Shown piece after piece: positions 1-12,200 of a stretch of 64,000 bases of DNA (position 1 is its first letter; each line of letters starts with the position of its first letter). Source of the DNA: Exobasidium rhododendri. Its lineage: Eukaryota; Basidiomycota; Exobasidiomycetes; Exobasidiales; Exobasidiaceae. A program made the translations under genes and the position numbers. A model generated the notes under the pieces. It was not told the DNA's origin. It worked only from the letters and a program-made list of their open reading frames with translations, and made no database searches. The stretch lies in the NCBI GenBank assembly GCA_026210745.1, contig CP110630.1:3472001-3536000 (forward strand), written 5' to 3'.

Positions 1-528
1 GGGGCCATTTGCGATACTGGGATCTGGTACTTCTCTCGAAGACCAAATTACTTTGGTGAAATGGTTCATTGGTGGGGAATCTGGTTGCTCTGTGTCTCAC
101 CAGCTCTTTACAACGGCGATGGGCGAAACATTTCCCATAGAGGTCATGACGCACTTTTGGGCGCATTAGTCTCACCTTTATTCACCATGATCTTGCTGTT
201 GTTCGTCAGCGGAATGCCGACCGCGGAGAAGCCGTCTCAAGAAAAGTACTACCTTATGAGTCATGGCGTCGATGGTGATAAGACACTCGAACCGTTTGGC
301 AAGACTCAACGGGAAGCTGATCCTTGGAAGAGAATGAAGAACCACAGAGAAAAGACAAGTATCCTCTTGCCTCTACCACCACAGTTGTACAAGCCTTTGC
401 CCAGTTTTATCAAAACAGGTCTGCTGCTCGATATTCCCTTCTATCGATTCGACGAGAAGAAAGACGGTCCCAAAGCTATCGAAAAAGAGAAGGACAAGAA
501 GCAGAGGCAAGCCGATGAAAGTGTCTGA
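1..528 (+). CDS. DUF1295 / steroid-reductase-like membrane protein, C-terminal part (5' end outside window)
   Basis: The reading frame is open from base 1 and ends at TGA 526-528, so the gene starts to the left of the window. The first residues contain WYFSRRPNYFGE followed by HWWGIW, the C-terminal signature of the DUF1295 / 3-oxo-5-alpha-steroid 4-dehydrogenase superfamily (usually SRHPNYFGE...WWG). A hydrophobic segment (LVSPLFTMILLLFVSG) follows, then a soluble tail with a TSILLPLPP motif and a charged Lys/Glu-rich end. The family comprises multi-pass membrane reductases, probably of the ER, but the substrate of this fungal subgroup is not known to me. An ATG at 61 lies inside the conserved motif, so it is not the start. 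The family call is fairly secure; the function is inference. Confidence 0.75.
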   Translation, partial: GAICDTGIWYFSRRPNYFGEMVHWWGIWLLCVSPALYNGDGRNISHRGHDALLGALVSPLFTMILLLFVSGMPTAEKPSQEKYYLMSHGVDGDKTLEPFGKTQREADPWKRMKNHREKTSILLPLPPQLYKPLPSFIKTGLLLDIPFYRFDEKKDGPKAIEKEKDKKQRQADESV

Positions 529-734
529 GCTCGTGAGCCAAATAATGTACAAGCCTTTTCTCTTCTCATGCTTTCCCTTTATCTCATATTCCCTGTGTAG
601 CCGTGTAACCTCTATCTATAAAGTAAGTGCAATGGATGATATTATTGGACAGTTCTGCACGTAGACTGTGTTCGATCCCTCTCCTCCTTTCCCTCCCTCT
701 TTCACCACACGCCCGGCCTGCTGCCTCGTGCCGA

Positions 735-3700
735 TCAAAGTGAAGCATCCTCTACCTTAACTTTAGACTGCGGTGATTCTTCCGTCGAGGCAGCGGATGC
801 TGTCGACTGTGTTCCTCTTTCCCGAATCAGCTTTCGAAGGACTCCACTTGCTTCTCTGCCCAATTCCCACCTTGAACCCCTGCATATCTTCTCAATCAAC
901 TCTAAGACTGCCGTACTGTATTGGTGAGGAGGTTCAAAAGCTTCTTCATCTTCTGGGTCCGACTCGATCACTTGATGTAAGTATATACTCGCTTCTCGAT
1001 TGGCCTTCTCAAGCGACCCTGTGTTTCGAGGTACACGCTTCGACAGGGCGGCGTGGCTCCCACTAATCTGTAGCATGGTAGAAGAAGAGGATGAGGATGG
1101 TGGTTGTGGTGGTTGTGCTGCTGCTGCTGCTGCTGCTGTCCCTGTCGCTGTCGCCCCGCTATGGCTGTAAGTAGTGTCGTCATCCCCGCTTCTTGGTCGG
1201 GATAGAGGATCTCTTTGTGATTTTGGTGGAAGTAGGGCTTGACTGTATGCCCAAATGACGAGAGCACAAAGGTATTGAACCCATTGATGATGCAACAGAT
1301 CGTCAAAGCCGATATGACTGCTCTGATTATTGTCGCCTTCCGCATCATCCAACAGGGTCATCTTCAAGAAATTAGCAGCTAGCCAGACCGCCAGTCTCGC
1401 ATCTTCTCCTTTTGCCCATTCCTTACAAGACTTTCTTGCCACACTAAACGTATGATGATCAATGAATCTTCCCAGCACGGTCGGTAGGCCAGCGTATATT
1501 TGAATGTCTACCGCGTCGACATGCAATGCGATTTGGGCCCACAAGACGAGACTCTGAGAAGCTCGAAAGATGGACCTTGAAGTCTGCGACGTAGTATTGT
1601 ACCATCCGGCGTCTAATCTACCTTTGCATGAGATGTAGCTCGCTTTGAGTGTATCCTTCCAATTAGAGATGCTCTCACTAGTCTCGGGCGCTGCCAATAG
1701 GGTCTGTTGCTTCCACTGTAAGTCGTAGGAGACGCTCATGAGTCCATGTAGGAGGATGAACTCTTGGAAGCTATCCGTGTTGTTCGCAGCAACCGATGGA
1801 CCATGTTCAGTCGAAAGCGAAGCTTTCAATGCAGAGATGAAAGTAGGGGGTTCTGCTCTCCTCTTGGAGAATTCTTTGAACCAGTCCTGACTGTTCTTTG
1901 CTTCCCAGAACTCCTCGTCACAGGGCAGTTGCAAGTGTATTTGAAAAGAAGAAAGTGCAGGAATATGTCGGAAGATGATAGCGTGCTGACTGTCTAACAA
2001 AAAGGAGAACAAGGCAATCCTCTTCTTTTCTTCCTCTCTCGACCAGGCTCTCCATCTGTCTTCAATGGCGGTAGGTAGGGTGACCTTGGACGGCGAGAAG
2101 ACTGCATTCCTTCTTGCCAATGTCACGATGAAGTTGTGAAAGAGGTGAGCAGTCTCATGTTGCGGTCTCGTGCCCATGGTTTTGCCAAAGACCTCTGTCA
2201 AGAGCATAGCTTGGAGCATCGGTAATGTTGCTCGAGCCGGTCGGAAGTCCTCAAAGGAGATGAATGCACCCCACAGTTTCCTGCCGATTCTTTCCGCCAA
2301 GAAATGGGCAGCTTCATCTGCGAAATGAGCTCCACAGACGATCATAGCCGACAGCAACATGGGATCGGCTATCTTTGCCGAGAACGTTGGACGGTGGATC
2401 AGTGGGTATATGGTGTTCAGCTTTGCGAAGAAGAGGTGCAGGTAGCATCGCAAGGCTGAAGGCGCAAACAGAGGAGAAGTCGGCAATTCCTGAACCGACG
2501 ATAAAAAGTGAAGAAGGCGAGAATGAACGGTAGCGTCCACATCGAATGCTGGTTCATCTGGTATTTCCTAAGGAAAATGAACACACGAGAGGATCGTCAG
2601 TGTACACTGGCTCAAGGTGGCTTCGATCTACGATACACACTCACCCTCTGTAGTATGGCAAAGAATGCCAAGTCGTGTAATGCGCCTGCTTCTCCTCCTT
2701 GCCGATCCTTGCCCTTGTCATAGTCACTGCCGTCCTCTTCGCCTGTTTGACCACTAGCGGGGGTAAAGTTTCCGTTGGAAAGGATAGCAGAATCCTTGGA
2801 AAACTCATTGTCAAAAGCCAGACTATTATGACCCGTTGACGCTTCGCTGAGGACGTTGTCTGATCTCTTCGAAACCATCAAAGGATTGGTTCCATCGAAG
2901 AGCCAATCATAATCGGCAATGTAGTCGCCTGTCTGTGGATTGGAAAAGGTAAAATGAGATGATCCTGCCACACTGGATGCGAGGAGAGCTGTTCCTTCAT
3001 GTGTAGAAGAGGGTAGATTCGGCGCCAAAGACTCGTAGCCAATGACAGGGCGATCCAGGGTAGGATCTGAAGTCGTAAATGACTTTTGCCATGGGTCGTA
3101 GTTGGGAAGATCATACTGCATCTGTGTTTGTCTCTGGAAAGGATTTTGTTGATCTGAGACTTGATACGATAAAGGTGGCACAATCGATGTGACGTTGTCT
3201 CGTAGTGGCGTGGCAATCTGATGCAGGTTGGCCCCTGAAAGCATCTCGTTGACGTCAGAATATTGAGCTGGAGGAGGTGGCGGCGGGATTGTGTATGCAA
3301 AATTGTTGTCGTATCGACCGACTAGAGGCTGATGTAGATGCGAGGATGAGGCCATTCCAGTCGCCATATCCTGAAAAGATTGTTCTCCTGCTTCTGAGTA
3401 CCCTTCTTCGTCCTCTTCGTCATCGTCATCTCTTTCCAGACCTTGCGAACTCCCTATCGACAAGCCGTCTCTCTTTCTCTTTCCGCTCCATCTTCCCAGC
3501 GTTTTGCCCCTCAAAGCGTGCCTTTCCAGATGCCTTGCTAAAAGATCTTGACGAACAAAGCTTATGTGCAGATTACTTTCAGCAATCGCAAAGAAAGATA
3601 CCTTTCCCGGGTGGGACTCACGTTCTTTCACACTGATCACACGCCAAGACCTTTTCGCGATCGTGATTCAGCTTGTGCCGCAGAAGATGGTCCGGTCTAG

Positions 3701-3845
3701 AGTAATGCTAAAAAACAAAGTAAAAAGAAGAGGCAAGTCAGCGTCTCAAAGGTGATGCTGTTCACATGTCGTCTCTGCTCACTTTGTTGCACCCAGGTCG
3801 ATCGCAAGCAAAACGCTGCCCCGGCGTCGTTTCCTTGCGTGTCAT
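735..3845 (-). CDS. C2H2 zinc-finger transcription factor with fungal-specific regulatory domain
   Basis: Four exons are proposed: 3845-3783, 3707-3622, 3560-2645 and 2567-735, giving about 965 aa with phases that close. Two adjacent C2H2 fingers are visible only after splicing. Finger 1 (FACDRPGCNK joined to HYSRPDHLLRHKLNH) crosses intron 1; finger 2 (CDQCERT joined to FVRQDLLARHLERH) crosses intron 2. A nuclear-localisation-like basic stretch (GKRKRDG) and an acidic run follow, then a low-complexity Pro/Ser/Asn region. The last exon holds the fungal_trans-like domain (LFFAKLNTIYPLIHRPTF) and an Ala/Pro/Ser tract. The protein is presumably a nuclear DNA-binding regulator; the target is unknown. 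The start at 3845 is the nearest in-frame ATG to finger 1, but the frame is open further upstream, so an additional 5' exon is possible. It is divergent from the MYST acetyltransferase gene. Confidence 0.85.
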
Positions 3846-4609
3846 TCCTCGCGGCTTCCTCTTGGTCACCCGAGAGCTTGTCCCTCTAGTTATCGCGTAC
3901 GCGAAGGTACTCAAGGTAACTAATTGCACAAGGGCCCCCCACGCTTATCTCTAGCAAATTCGTGGGGGGTATTCGACAATCAAAGCGTCGTCCGGTCCGC
4001 TCGCTGAGGAAGGCGATGGGTGGAGGCGTTGAAGCTTTATGAATGACTACGTATCTGCTCGTCGTGGAGGGAGATAGTAAGAGAAGGAGGCAAGCCCTGT
4101 CGACGCAGGGAGTAAGGGCTTAAAACTTAGTATAAGAAACAGTGAAAGTGTGGTGTATCTTTCAAAAATGAAATTCTAATCGAGCGCAGAGCAAAGCCTG
4201 TCTAAACTCCTCCCATTCGGACTTCGACGTTGCACCTTTGGAAATAGAGCGCATTGACAAGATAACACGTGTCAGTCGCGCGCCTAAGCCCCGACTGTTA
4301 CCTAGCTTTATTCAATTACACCTCCAAGAGGGGGGGGGTTCATCACTTGAGGTAATTGCAGTAGAGTGAGCCCTTCGAAGTCTGCCAGTCTAGCCATTCG
4401 CTCGACATCCTCCTGATCAAAAGTCTGCGACTCCGGACTACTCTAGCGAGGAGATCTTTATTTGACTCTTTCGATACTTCTTCGCACGTCAGTCTCTCTC
4501 AATCTCCAAAAAGATTTCGCCTCGCTGCAGAATTCGGCTTCTTGTCGGCTGAATAGATTGAAAGCTCATCATCGCTTTGCATGCACGCCTACAAACATCG
4601 AACAGTGAC
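3846..4609. promoter_or_regulatory. Divergent intergenic region between the C2H2 factor and the MYST acetyltransferase
   Basis: About 760 bp with no supported coding region. It must hold both promoters and 5' UTRs. It contains an E-box CACGTGTC at 4266-4273 and a run of G around 4331-4338. No tRNA or small-RNA signal was recognised. Confidence 0.6.
4266..4273 (+). promoter_or_regulatory. E-box CACGTGTC, extended to match the GOT1/SMC4 promoter
   Basis: CACGTG core followed by TCAGTCGCG. The same context, with one base changed, occurs at 19484 in another divergent promoter. The core is the site bound by bHLH factors (Cbf1/Pho4/USF type). Assignment to a particular factor is inference. Confidence 0.5.
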
Positions 4610-7600
4610 ATGTCCAGATTGTCATTGCAGAGGCTACACTCAGAATCAGATAGCGACTTTAACCCGAGCGACGATGATGAAAGTGTGAGTACCGAAAGTT
4701 GATCATGAGGTTCCATGCTGTCTTGTTCGGCGAGGAGGCGCGACGCGTTTGGAAGCTCCGCCTGGCATACCTCCCTCTTCACTGAACGTTCTGTTCAGCA
4801 CAAGCAGCCGGGGGCAGGGCGGAGTAAGGGCAGTGGCAGGAGTGCACAGCCTTGTGTGACTCTGGCAGTCGATGGGAAGGACTGCGTGCAAGCATTGCTG
4901 ACAGGAGGCGCTCTCTCTCTCTCTGTCCCTCTCTCTCTCTATTCTCATCTGCTTGGACTTGTCAGGCTGTAAACGACATCATCAATTCACGCGAAGAAGC
5001 AAAGTCGACCTCCAAGCAATGGCTTCAAAAGTCAGATAGAGGCAATCGAAGCAATCCCAGACAATCGAGTGCCAGTAGAGGGAGGGCTGTTGACGCTGAG
5101 CGATTGTCTCCATCAAAACGTTCCCCAGCTCGCACGACCTCTGAAATGCAAAGAAAGCGGTCCAAGCGTGATTCAAAGACAAGCGTTCAAGGCGAAGGAT
5201 CAAGTAGCCGCACAAGACAGCATGATCAGATAGCCCCCTTTGTGGGACCGGCTCCTAGAGCAGACGAATGGTGTGCATTCTGTTTTGGCACAGTCTCCCA
5301 CAATCACACGACTAGTCTGCCTGAGGAATTGATCAGTTGTGTCGAGTGCGGAAGTAGCGGTGAGTACGACTGCTGGTGTAGAGGAGCGGCTACACGTCAG
5401 GAGCCTCTATAACGTCTAATGTACACCTTTTCACAACACTTGTGCAGGTCATCCCAGCTGCATGAAATGGGGGAGAAATCAGCGGAAGATTGCCGTTACC
5501 AAGGAATACAACTGGCGCTGCATGGAGTGCAAAACTTGCGAGATATGCTATCAGAAGGGCGATGATGTGAGTTCTCTAAGGCAAAGGCAGATTGTTGTAC
5601 GAGCGTTTTCCTGAATCGCAGTTTGCCAATCCATCACGATAGTCTAAGATCATGTTCTGCGATCGCTGCGATCGTGGCTGGCACCTATACTGCCTTCAGC
5701 CCCCTCTCGCCAAACCTCCCAAAGGTGAGTGAGGACCGTCGAAGTGTGCAGGCACAAAAGGGTCACTAACCCCGCTTCTGGATTACTAGGCGTATGGAAC
5801 TGCCCTACGTGCAAGGAACTCGAAGGCCATATACTTCAGCATAAGATTGCTAAGACATCCTCTCACTTCTCGCCTGTTGTTGGTTCCCCCTTGGTTTCCT
5901 CATTTGGAGCCTGGGAGGCAGGAGCAAACCATGGAAGTGCAGCATTAGGAGGGAAACGACACGAGACAACTTCTCCCTTCAAAGGGCCAATGAAGGCCAG
6001 TGCTCCGCTACTCTTTGAAAATCATCATTTCAACGGAGATACTTCAGCGATGCCGTCAGCAAAACGGGAGAACGGTGAGACGAAGATGGGAGTGGGACGA
6101 AGGATCCGCAAACCGACGGATCTGGATCGTAGCTTTGAATTTAGTCGAAGCCCTCATGGTTCCAATTCACCCGGTACAGCCGTTCTTTCTCGATCCAACA
6201 GCAGCGCTAGCATACAACGAGGCGGCGAGGAAAAGCGGGGAAGAGGCAGACCGCCGAATGCTTCCAAGCAGAGAATCATCGTTCGCCTGAAACGGGGTGC
6301 GAATGCAGCCGGAACAAGTGATGACAAGCGTCGTATGAAAGCTCGAAAAGCTCGTCCAAAGTCATTGGTACTGCCTGTTTTTGACTTTATGGCGGGCGAA
6401 GGAGAGGATGATGATGACGATGATGACGACGACGACGACGACCATGATGATGATGATGATGATGATGATAGCAGTGACTTGGCATCGTCATCAAACGCTC
6501 CCACGCCTCGTGCGCTTTCCGTCTCAGAAGAAGGAGATGACGATGACGGCGCAAACTCAGAAGAGGAAGATGCGTTCGGTGGCATCTTAGCAGAACTGGA
6601 AGCCGACACTTCCAAGACGATCCCCACAGCAGAGGACAAGGAGAGGTTTGAACGGAGTAAATTGTCTGCCGAGCAAAGGTTGGGCGGATCAGTGTCGAGT
6701 CTACCAGGTTCGACGAGTGGTCGCATCATCAAGAAGCCAGGCACAAACTCTCTCGAGACAACGTTGTCAGTGCCGAGTGTTTCTTCTGCCAGTGGCTACT
6801 TTGCTGGGTCTCCTTGGGCGGGGACTGGAGCTGGCGGGGAGAAGGCGAGGTCTAGTAGAGGAGCAAAGGGAGTTCCAAAGACCGCCCCTCCCTATTTTGA
6901 GCCGTCCGCCCCAGCAACGCCAGACACACCACTGATCGAGTACTCGAAGGCAACCTTGGCAGAAAGCGGAAAAGCAGTCCCTATCAAGACGATTCGGTTT
7001 GGTGGCTTCGACATTGACACATGGTATCAAGCTCCTTATCCAGAAGAGTATAGTCTGGTCCCTGACGGCCGGTTGTGGATTTGCGAGCACTGCTTGAAGT
7101 ACATGAAGAGCCGTTTCATGGCGACTCGACATCGGATGAAGTGTAAGATGCGCCATCCTCCTGGCGCTGAAATCTACCGTGACGGCAACGTCTCCGTCTT
7201 TGAAGTCGACGGTCGAAAGAATAAGATTTACTGTCAGAATTTGTGCTTGCTAGCCAAGATGTTCCTCGATCACAAGACGCTCTACTATGACGTGGAGCCG
7301 TTTCTGTTCTATGTCGTCGCGGAGATGGATGAATTAGGTGCACACTTTGTCGGCTACTTTTCCAAGGAGAAGCGAAGCCCGCTAAATTACAACGTCAGCT
7401 GCATCATGACACTTCCTATTCGACAGAGAAGAGGTTGGGGTAACTTTATCATTGACATCAGTGAGTAGCCTCTCTTGGGGTGGGGAGTGAAGCGAAATTA
7501 GGTGAGAATCTCACTCTTGCTGCGTCGTTTAGGTTACCTTTTGTCGAAGAAAGAAGGAAGGTTGGGGTCGCCGGAAAAGCCGTTGTCTGACCTGGGTTTG

Positions 7601-8854
7601 CTGAGCTACCGAAACTACTGGACTCTGGCCGTCTTTTACTACCTACGATCGAACAATCGACGCGATCTGACCTTGGAAGAGATCAGCAATGCAACGTCCA
7701 TGACGCTGGAAGACGTCTTTTACGTGCTTCGAGAGCAGGATATGATTGCTGTCCTCGACGGTCACTCTGGCAGGATTCGAGGCTCAGCGACGTCAAAGTA
7801 CAAATCGAGAGAAGAAGCCAAATCGGGGACCATTAGCGGTAGTAACGGAATGATCCGACCAAGAAGGGAACGGCCGACGTCCTCTTCAAGTGCAGGGAAA
7901 GACAAGGATTCCGCCGCTACGACCATTCCCACCGAGTACGAAATTCATGTCGATCCCGACTACATTCGCGCGCATCTTAAAAACTACGAAGCGAAAGACT
8001 ACCTGCAGGTGAAACCGGAGCATCTCCACTGGACTCCCTTCCTGGTTGTTCGAACGCTCACACAGGCGGCCTTAAATGCAGATGACGTGGAAGCAAGTGA
8101 AGTAGGCCCGCCTCCGTTGTATAGTATGGCGCCGAGGAAGGGTCAAGAGCCAATAGAAGCAACGCAAGAAGCAAACGAGGTAGCGGCCCATCCCACGTCG
8201 GCAATCGAAGCAGTGGAACGCCTCGAGACGGGAGGCGCCGAGGCGCGCATCAGTGGCAGTCAATTGGTCGATTCGAGGAAAGCGAGTCAAGATGTAGAGA
8301 TGGAAGAGAGACTGACAGCAAGCAGCGTTCAAGCTCAAGTCATGCTCCATGAGCAAGGCCAGCCGACTGTCATTGTACCTGCGTCATTGGACGTAGAAGA
8401 ATTCGAAGAAGAAGAAGAGTCCTTGCTCGCCGATACAGAAGAATCTATAGAATTGAACACCCCCTCCCCCACGTCAAAGTCGAGTAGAGAGAAGAGATCA
8501 TCACCTTCTCCGACCTCGACTGCTATATCCACGCCCAGTAAAAGGGCTCGAACGCTACCTCAACGTCGAAAGGAAGAAGAAGAGCAACAACAACAACAAC
8601 AGCAACAACAACAGCATCGCCGTCATCATCATCATCATCATCATCATCAACCTTCTCTTAGTCGTGGAGGAAGCACGAAAGGGATGAAACCAGTGGTAGA
8701 GATTGCGTCCAAGATGACAACCCTTCAAGCAGCAGAGATAAGGCGGAGACTAGCGCAAGGAAAGATAAGTAGTTTTATGGGCGAAATGATCGAGGACGAG
8801 TACAACTGCAGCGATGAAGATGCCCCAGGGTCTGAAGATCCCTCTCTCCAGTGA
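4610..8854 (+). CDS. MYST-family histone acetyltransferase with N-terminal PHD fingers (KAT6/Mst2 type)
   Basis: Six exons: 4610-4684, 4966-5359, 5448-5566, 5643-5724, 5790-7460 and 7533-8854; about 1220 aa. Two PHD-type Cys/His modules (from about residue 126 to 235) are split over exons 2-5, with [34 protein letters not shown] and WNCPTC. The MYST catalytic domain spans about 620-900. It has a C2HC zinc finger (CEHC...H...C), the acetyl-CoA loop RQRRGWG, the lysine in [10 protein letters not shown] that is autoacetylated in the family, and the catalytic Glu in [12 protein letters not shown] long acidic run (Asp-rich, about 430-480) separates the PHD and MYST parts, and Gln/His tracts lie near the C-terminus. 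PHD plus MYST points to a NuA3/MOZ-like H3 acetyltransferase in the nucleus rather than Esa1, which has a chromodomain. Intron 1 carries a (CT)n tract. Confidence 0.93.
4911..4940 (+). repeat. (CT)n tract in intron 1 of the MYST gene
   Basis: CT dinucleotides interrupted once by GTCC, 25 nt before the intron 1 acceptor. It probably serves as an extended polypyrimidine tract. Confidence 0.7.
6407..6475 (+). repeat. GAT/GAC triplet repeat coding a poly-Asp run
   Basis: An in-frame triplet array inside the MYST acetyltransferase encodes about 20 acidic residues, nearly all Asp with one His. GAT and GAC are mixed, so the array is not a pure microsatellite, which suggests that the amino-acid tract rather than the DNA repeat is kept. 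Confidence 0.8.
8581..8649 (+). repeat. CAA/CAG then CAT triplet arrays coding poly-Gln and poly-His
   Basis: In-frame arrays near the 3' end of the MYST gene give a Gln run of about 12 residues followed by a His run of about 8, outside the catalytic domain. They are likely length-variable between strains. Confidence 0.8.
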
Positions 8855-9272
8855 AATGTGCATGTATGCAACCTACGTTCTCTGTCCTTCCTCCTCTCCT
8901 CTGTCGTTTACGATGTGAATCATCTCACCTGTGTTTGTACCATTGTGACCTTAATTCAATCAGATAGCTACTATAGCCGGCAGGCGGTGGCTTGAAAATG
9001 GCGCGCTGCATGTACCGTCTAAAACATTGTAGACGGCACGCGGACGGCCGAAGGAAGCTGAGCGCAACCAAAATATATTTCAACTGTGGAGGGACTGAAG
9101 GAGGAAAGAATAAAGTTCGCGAAGGTAAAGTAAAGTACATCAGTCTGTAGCAGCAGCGGTGTAGGCTACTGCACTTACTCTACTCCCCAATTGTAGGCAG
9201 CGACAAGGAAGCAGTAGCAGCTCTCCTCCGCCCTACTTGCATCGCTCTTTCGTGCCTGCGTTTTGAGAAGCC
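8855..9272 (+). promoter_or_regulatory. Intergenic: MYST gene 3' end and Sro7-like gene promoter
   Basis: No coding region is supported. It contains a 7-bp perfect inverted repeat (CCGTCTA at 9015-9021, TAGACGG at 9030-9036) with an 8-nt loop, and a TATA-like AAATATATTT at about 9071. Confidence 0.5.
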
Positions 9273-12200
9273 ATGCCGCCCTCATGGCTACGTCACTTGG
9301 GAGAGACCCCATCGAAGGTCCCAGCTGATCTGGAGAATGCAGATTGGAGCGGCGGATTAGGAATAGGCAGTAGTAATGCCAATGCTCCCATCTTTTCGGA
9401 AGGACTCCTCTCAGCTTCGAATGTGGCTCTTCAGGGAGAAATTTGCGCTTTTGCGGTGGAGCCGATGCTGGGCTACATTGCAGTTGGAACCACTACTGGG
9501 AGCATACACCTCTTTGGAAAGCCTTCTGTCTCCATATCTTGGACATTGAGGCCGGCAAACAAGGTGCGACACTTGCTCTTCAAGAGTGGAAGTCCTCTGC
9601 TCATTGCCATAGGTGCGTTGATATGACTTTACTTTAGATCAGGCATCTCTTACTCACGTTTTTTATCTGTCTGTACATGCAGATGATCGCGATAACCTGT
9701 CAATCTTTGATCTGTCTAGGAACGACCCGCAGATCAGAGCAAAAGCCTCCGCTACCACCAATCCCTTCCTGCCCTCGCAATCAACTACGACCGGGTCCGG
9801 GCCGAGCAATCCAACGCACACAGACACCCCGATGAGAGTGGGAGCGCATAGTGCCAGAAACAGTGTCATCTGCATCGAAGTGTCACCTTTACACAATCAC
9901 TTGTTCCTGGGTCTGAGGGATGGCACAATTGACACATTCGAGTGAGTTGCGAGAGTATCCTCCTCGTTACGGAGCACTGACAGTCATCCCATCTTGTATT
10001 CCACAAACATCAGCCTGGAGAGATTCACTTCCAGTCCTTACAGAGTACCGAATCTGTGGTGGGAGGAGGAAGAGATCCTACGCAGATCTGGAGTACCGGA
10101 TGCGCCCAACCGAAGGCATGTGCCTCTCATCATCGACATGAAGTCACACCCAAAGGACTTGAATCAGATGTTATTGGGTTATGAGGGTGGCGTCATTCTA
10201 TTAGACGTCAAACAAAAGACTGTACTGAAGACGTACCAACTTCGTCACTTACCTGGTGTAGTAGGCTCAGGCGTTGGTCATCCGGACCTGATTTGGACGG
10301 AACGATCCTGTCCAGCGACATGCATTGCTTGGAGACCCGATGGCTTGGTGTTTGCATGTGGCCACGAAGACGGCTGCATTTCCTTTTGGGACGTGCTGGA
10401 TGATTCGAAGCCAGTCATGGTTCGTACGCTGGAGCTGCTTGATGTGGACAGGCCGGTCGGTGTGCCGGACAACATCGTTGGCGGTCCTGCGAGGAGCAGG
10501 GAGCCGATCTTCAAGCTGGCATGGTCTGGGTTCCCAGAGCAGTCTTGGCTGGACTTGGCCGCCAATGCTACGAGCAAAGTTCAGCAACAGCAATATCAGC
10601 AGAGTCATGCCGCTCAGCAAGACCTCACGTCAGGCAGCATCTTGACAGTCCTGGGAGGCGCAACAGAACGTCAACCTCCTGGCCTTGTTTGTTTTCATAT
10701 GCCACCTTTTGCATGGTCTTACGCCTCCTACTGGAACTCAAAGACGCCAGAAGCAGCTCACAAAGCAAGACAAGCGCTCAAGGCATCGTTGGACACCACA
10801 CTAGAATCGAGATACTCGACGCCGTCAGCGGTTGAGGACTTCTTACTCATACCCAAGAACAATCCATACTACGGACTTACCTTTGATCCGACGAGCATCA
10901 TCATTCTCGAGTCCGCCGATCCACTGTTGCCTCCCCTTCCTCCTCCAGCCGCTACAAGAGGTCTCTCTGCATTCACCTTTCCTCCTCCGTCATCGTCATC
11001 TGCAACGCTCATGTCCACGCCTCAGCCAGGTATTCAATACACGTTTGCCCAGAACAGGTTGAACTTGCCGCTTCCACTTTCCACAGCAGGATCTGGAGCT
11101 ATCATTGGCGCTAAGATGATAGAAGTATCTGTCCATTCTTATCGTAAATTAGCAGGGAAACGGGATGTTGCGGCTGCATACACGACCCTTTCGCCGGGTA
11201 ACAACTTTGCAATGGAGGCGGGCACGGCGCGTGAAGTGGAAGAGGATGTAGTCCTTCAAGGTGGTCTAGCTATCCCGACTGTCGTTGGTGGCTCTATTGG
11301 ATTGGAGAGGCAGGAAACATTAGAGACAATGGCCAAAGCAGAGAAATTTCGCATCTTGATCACTTGGCACATTGATGGGACTGTCAGATTTCACGATGCC
11401 AGTCCTCACTTGTTGTTGTTGGGCGGACACGGTCAAGGCCCCGGGGAGACACAACCAACGAGCGTACTGGGATTGCCTGCCTCGCTGCAAAGTTCGCCTC
11501 CGTTCTCTGTGAAAGCCGGACAGCTGGAAAAGGCGTTCCCGTCTCCGTTGCCACAGCTCACGATTGACATCAGAACCCTTGTACAGAATGAGCGGCATAC
11601 AGGACAACCCACATTTGAACGACTGAATGGCGATTTGACTCGTCTTCAGATTGCCAAGGTCGAATTTGCTCCAGAAGCTCTGGAAGTCGTCATAGCGCTT
11701 CGATCAGGCCAAGTCTTTCTTCACAAGTTTGGCTATGCTCGCTTCTCGGAGACGGAAGAGATAAAGGAGGCAGTAGCCGATGAAGTCCTACAAGATGAAG
11801 AAAGTGCAGCCGACTTTGCTCAACTGTCACCATCCACCTCGCAACACTCCTCACAGCATCGACTTTCAATGTCACAACTGGACGGGGTCATGGCCGGTGC
11901 GATGCGAGATCTCGACGTTGGTGCCCTCTCGAATTCTAGTAGCCACGCATCAGCTACCGGTGGACCAGCACCTGCAAGGCCAGCGAGAGATCCGAAGAGG
12001 CTAAGTATCGCTCGGTTGGGAGGCGTGGCTCCTCAGCGTGGAAGTAGAGGGCAGCCCGGTGAAGGCAACGTTGGTGAAGAGATGCCCAGTCCGCCTCGGG
12101 CCTCACAGCAGCAGCATGGATATCACAACGCATCACAGCAGGCCCATCAAGCCGCACCAAGGCAATATACAAGCCACACACCGCAACAATATCATTCCGG

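Noticed and set aside
6154..6744. 196-codon Ser-rich minus-strand frame
   Set aside because: Antisense of the poly-Asp part of the MYST acetyltransferase.
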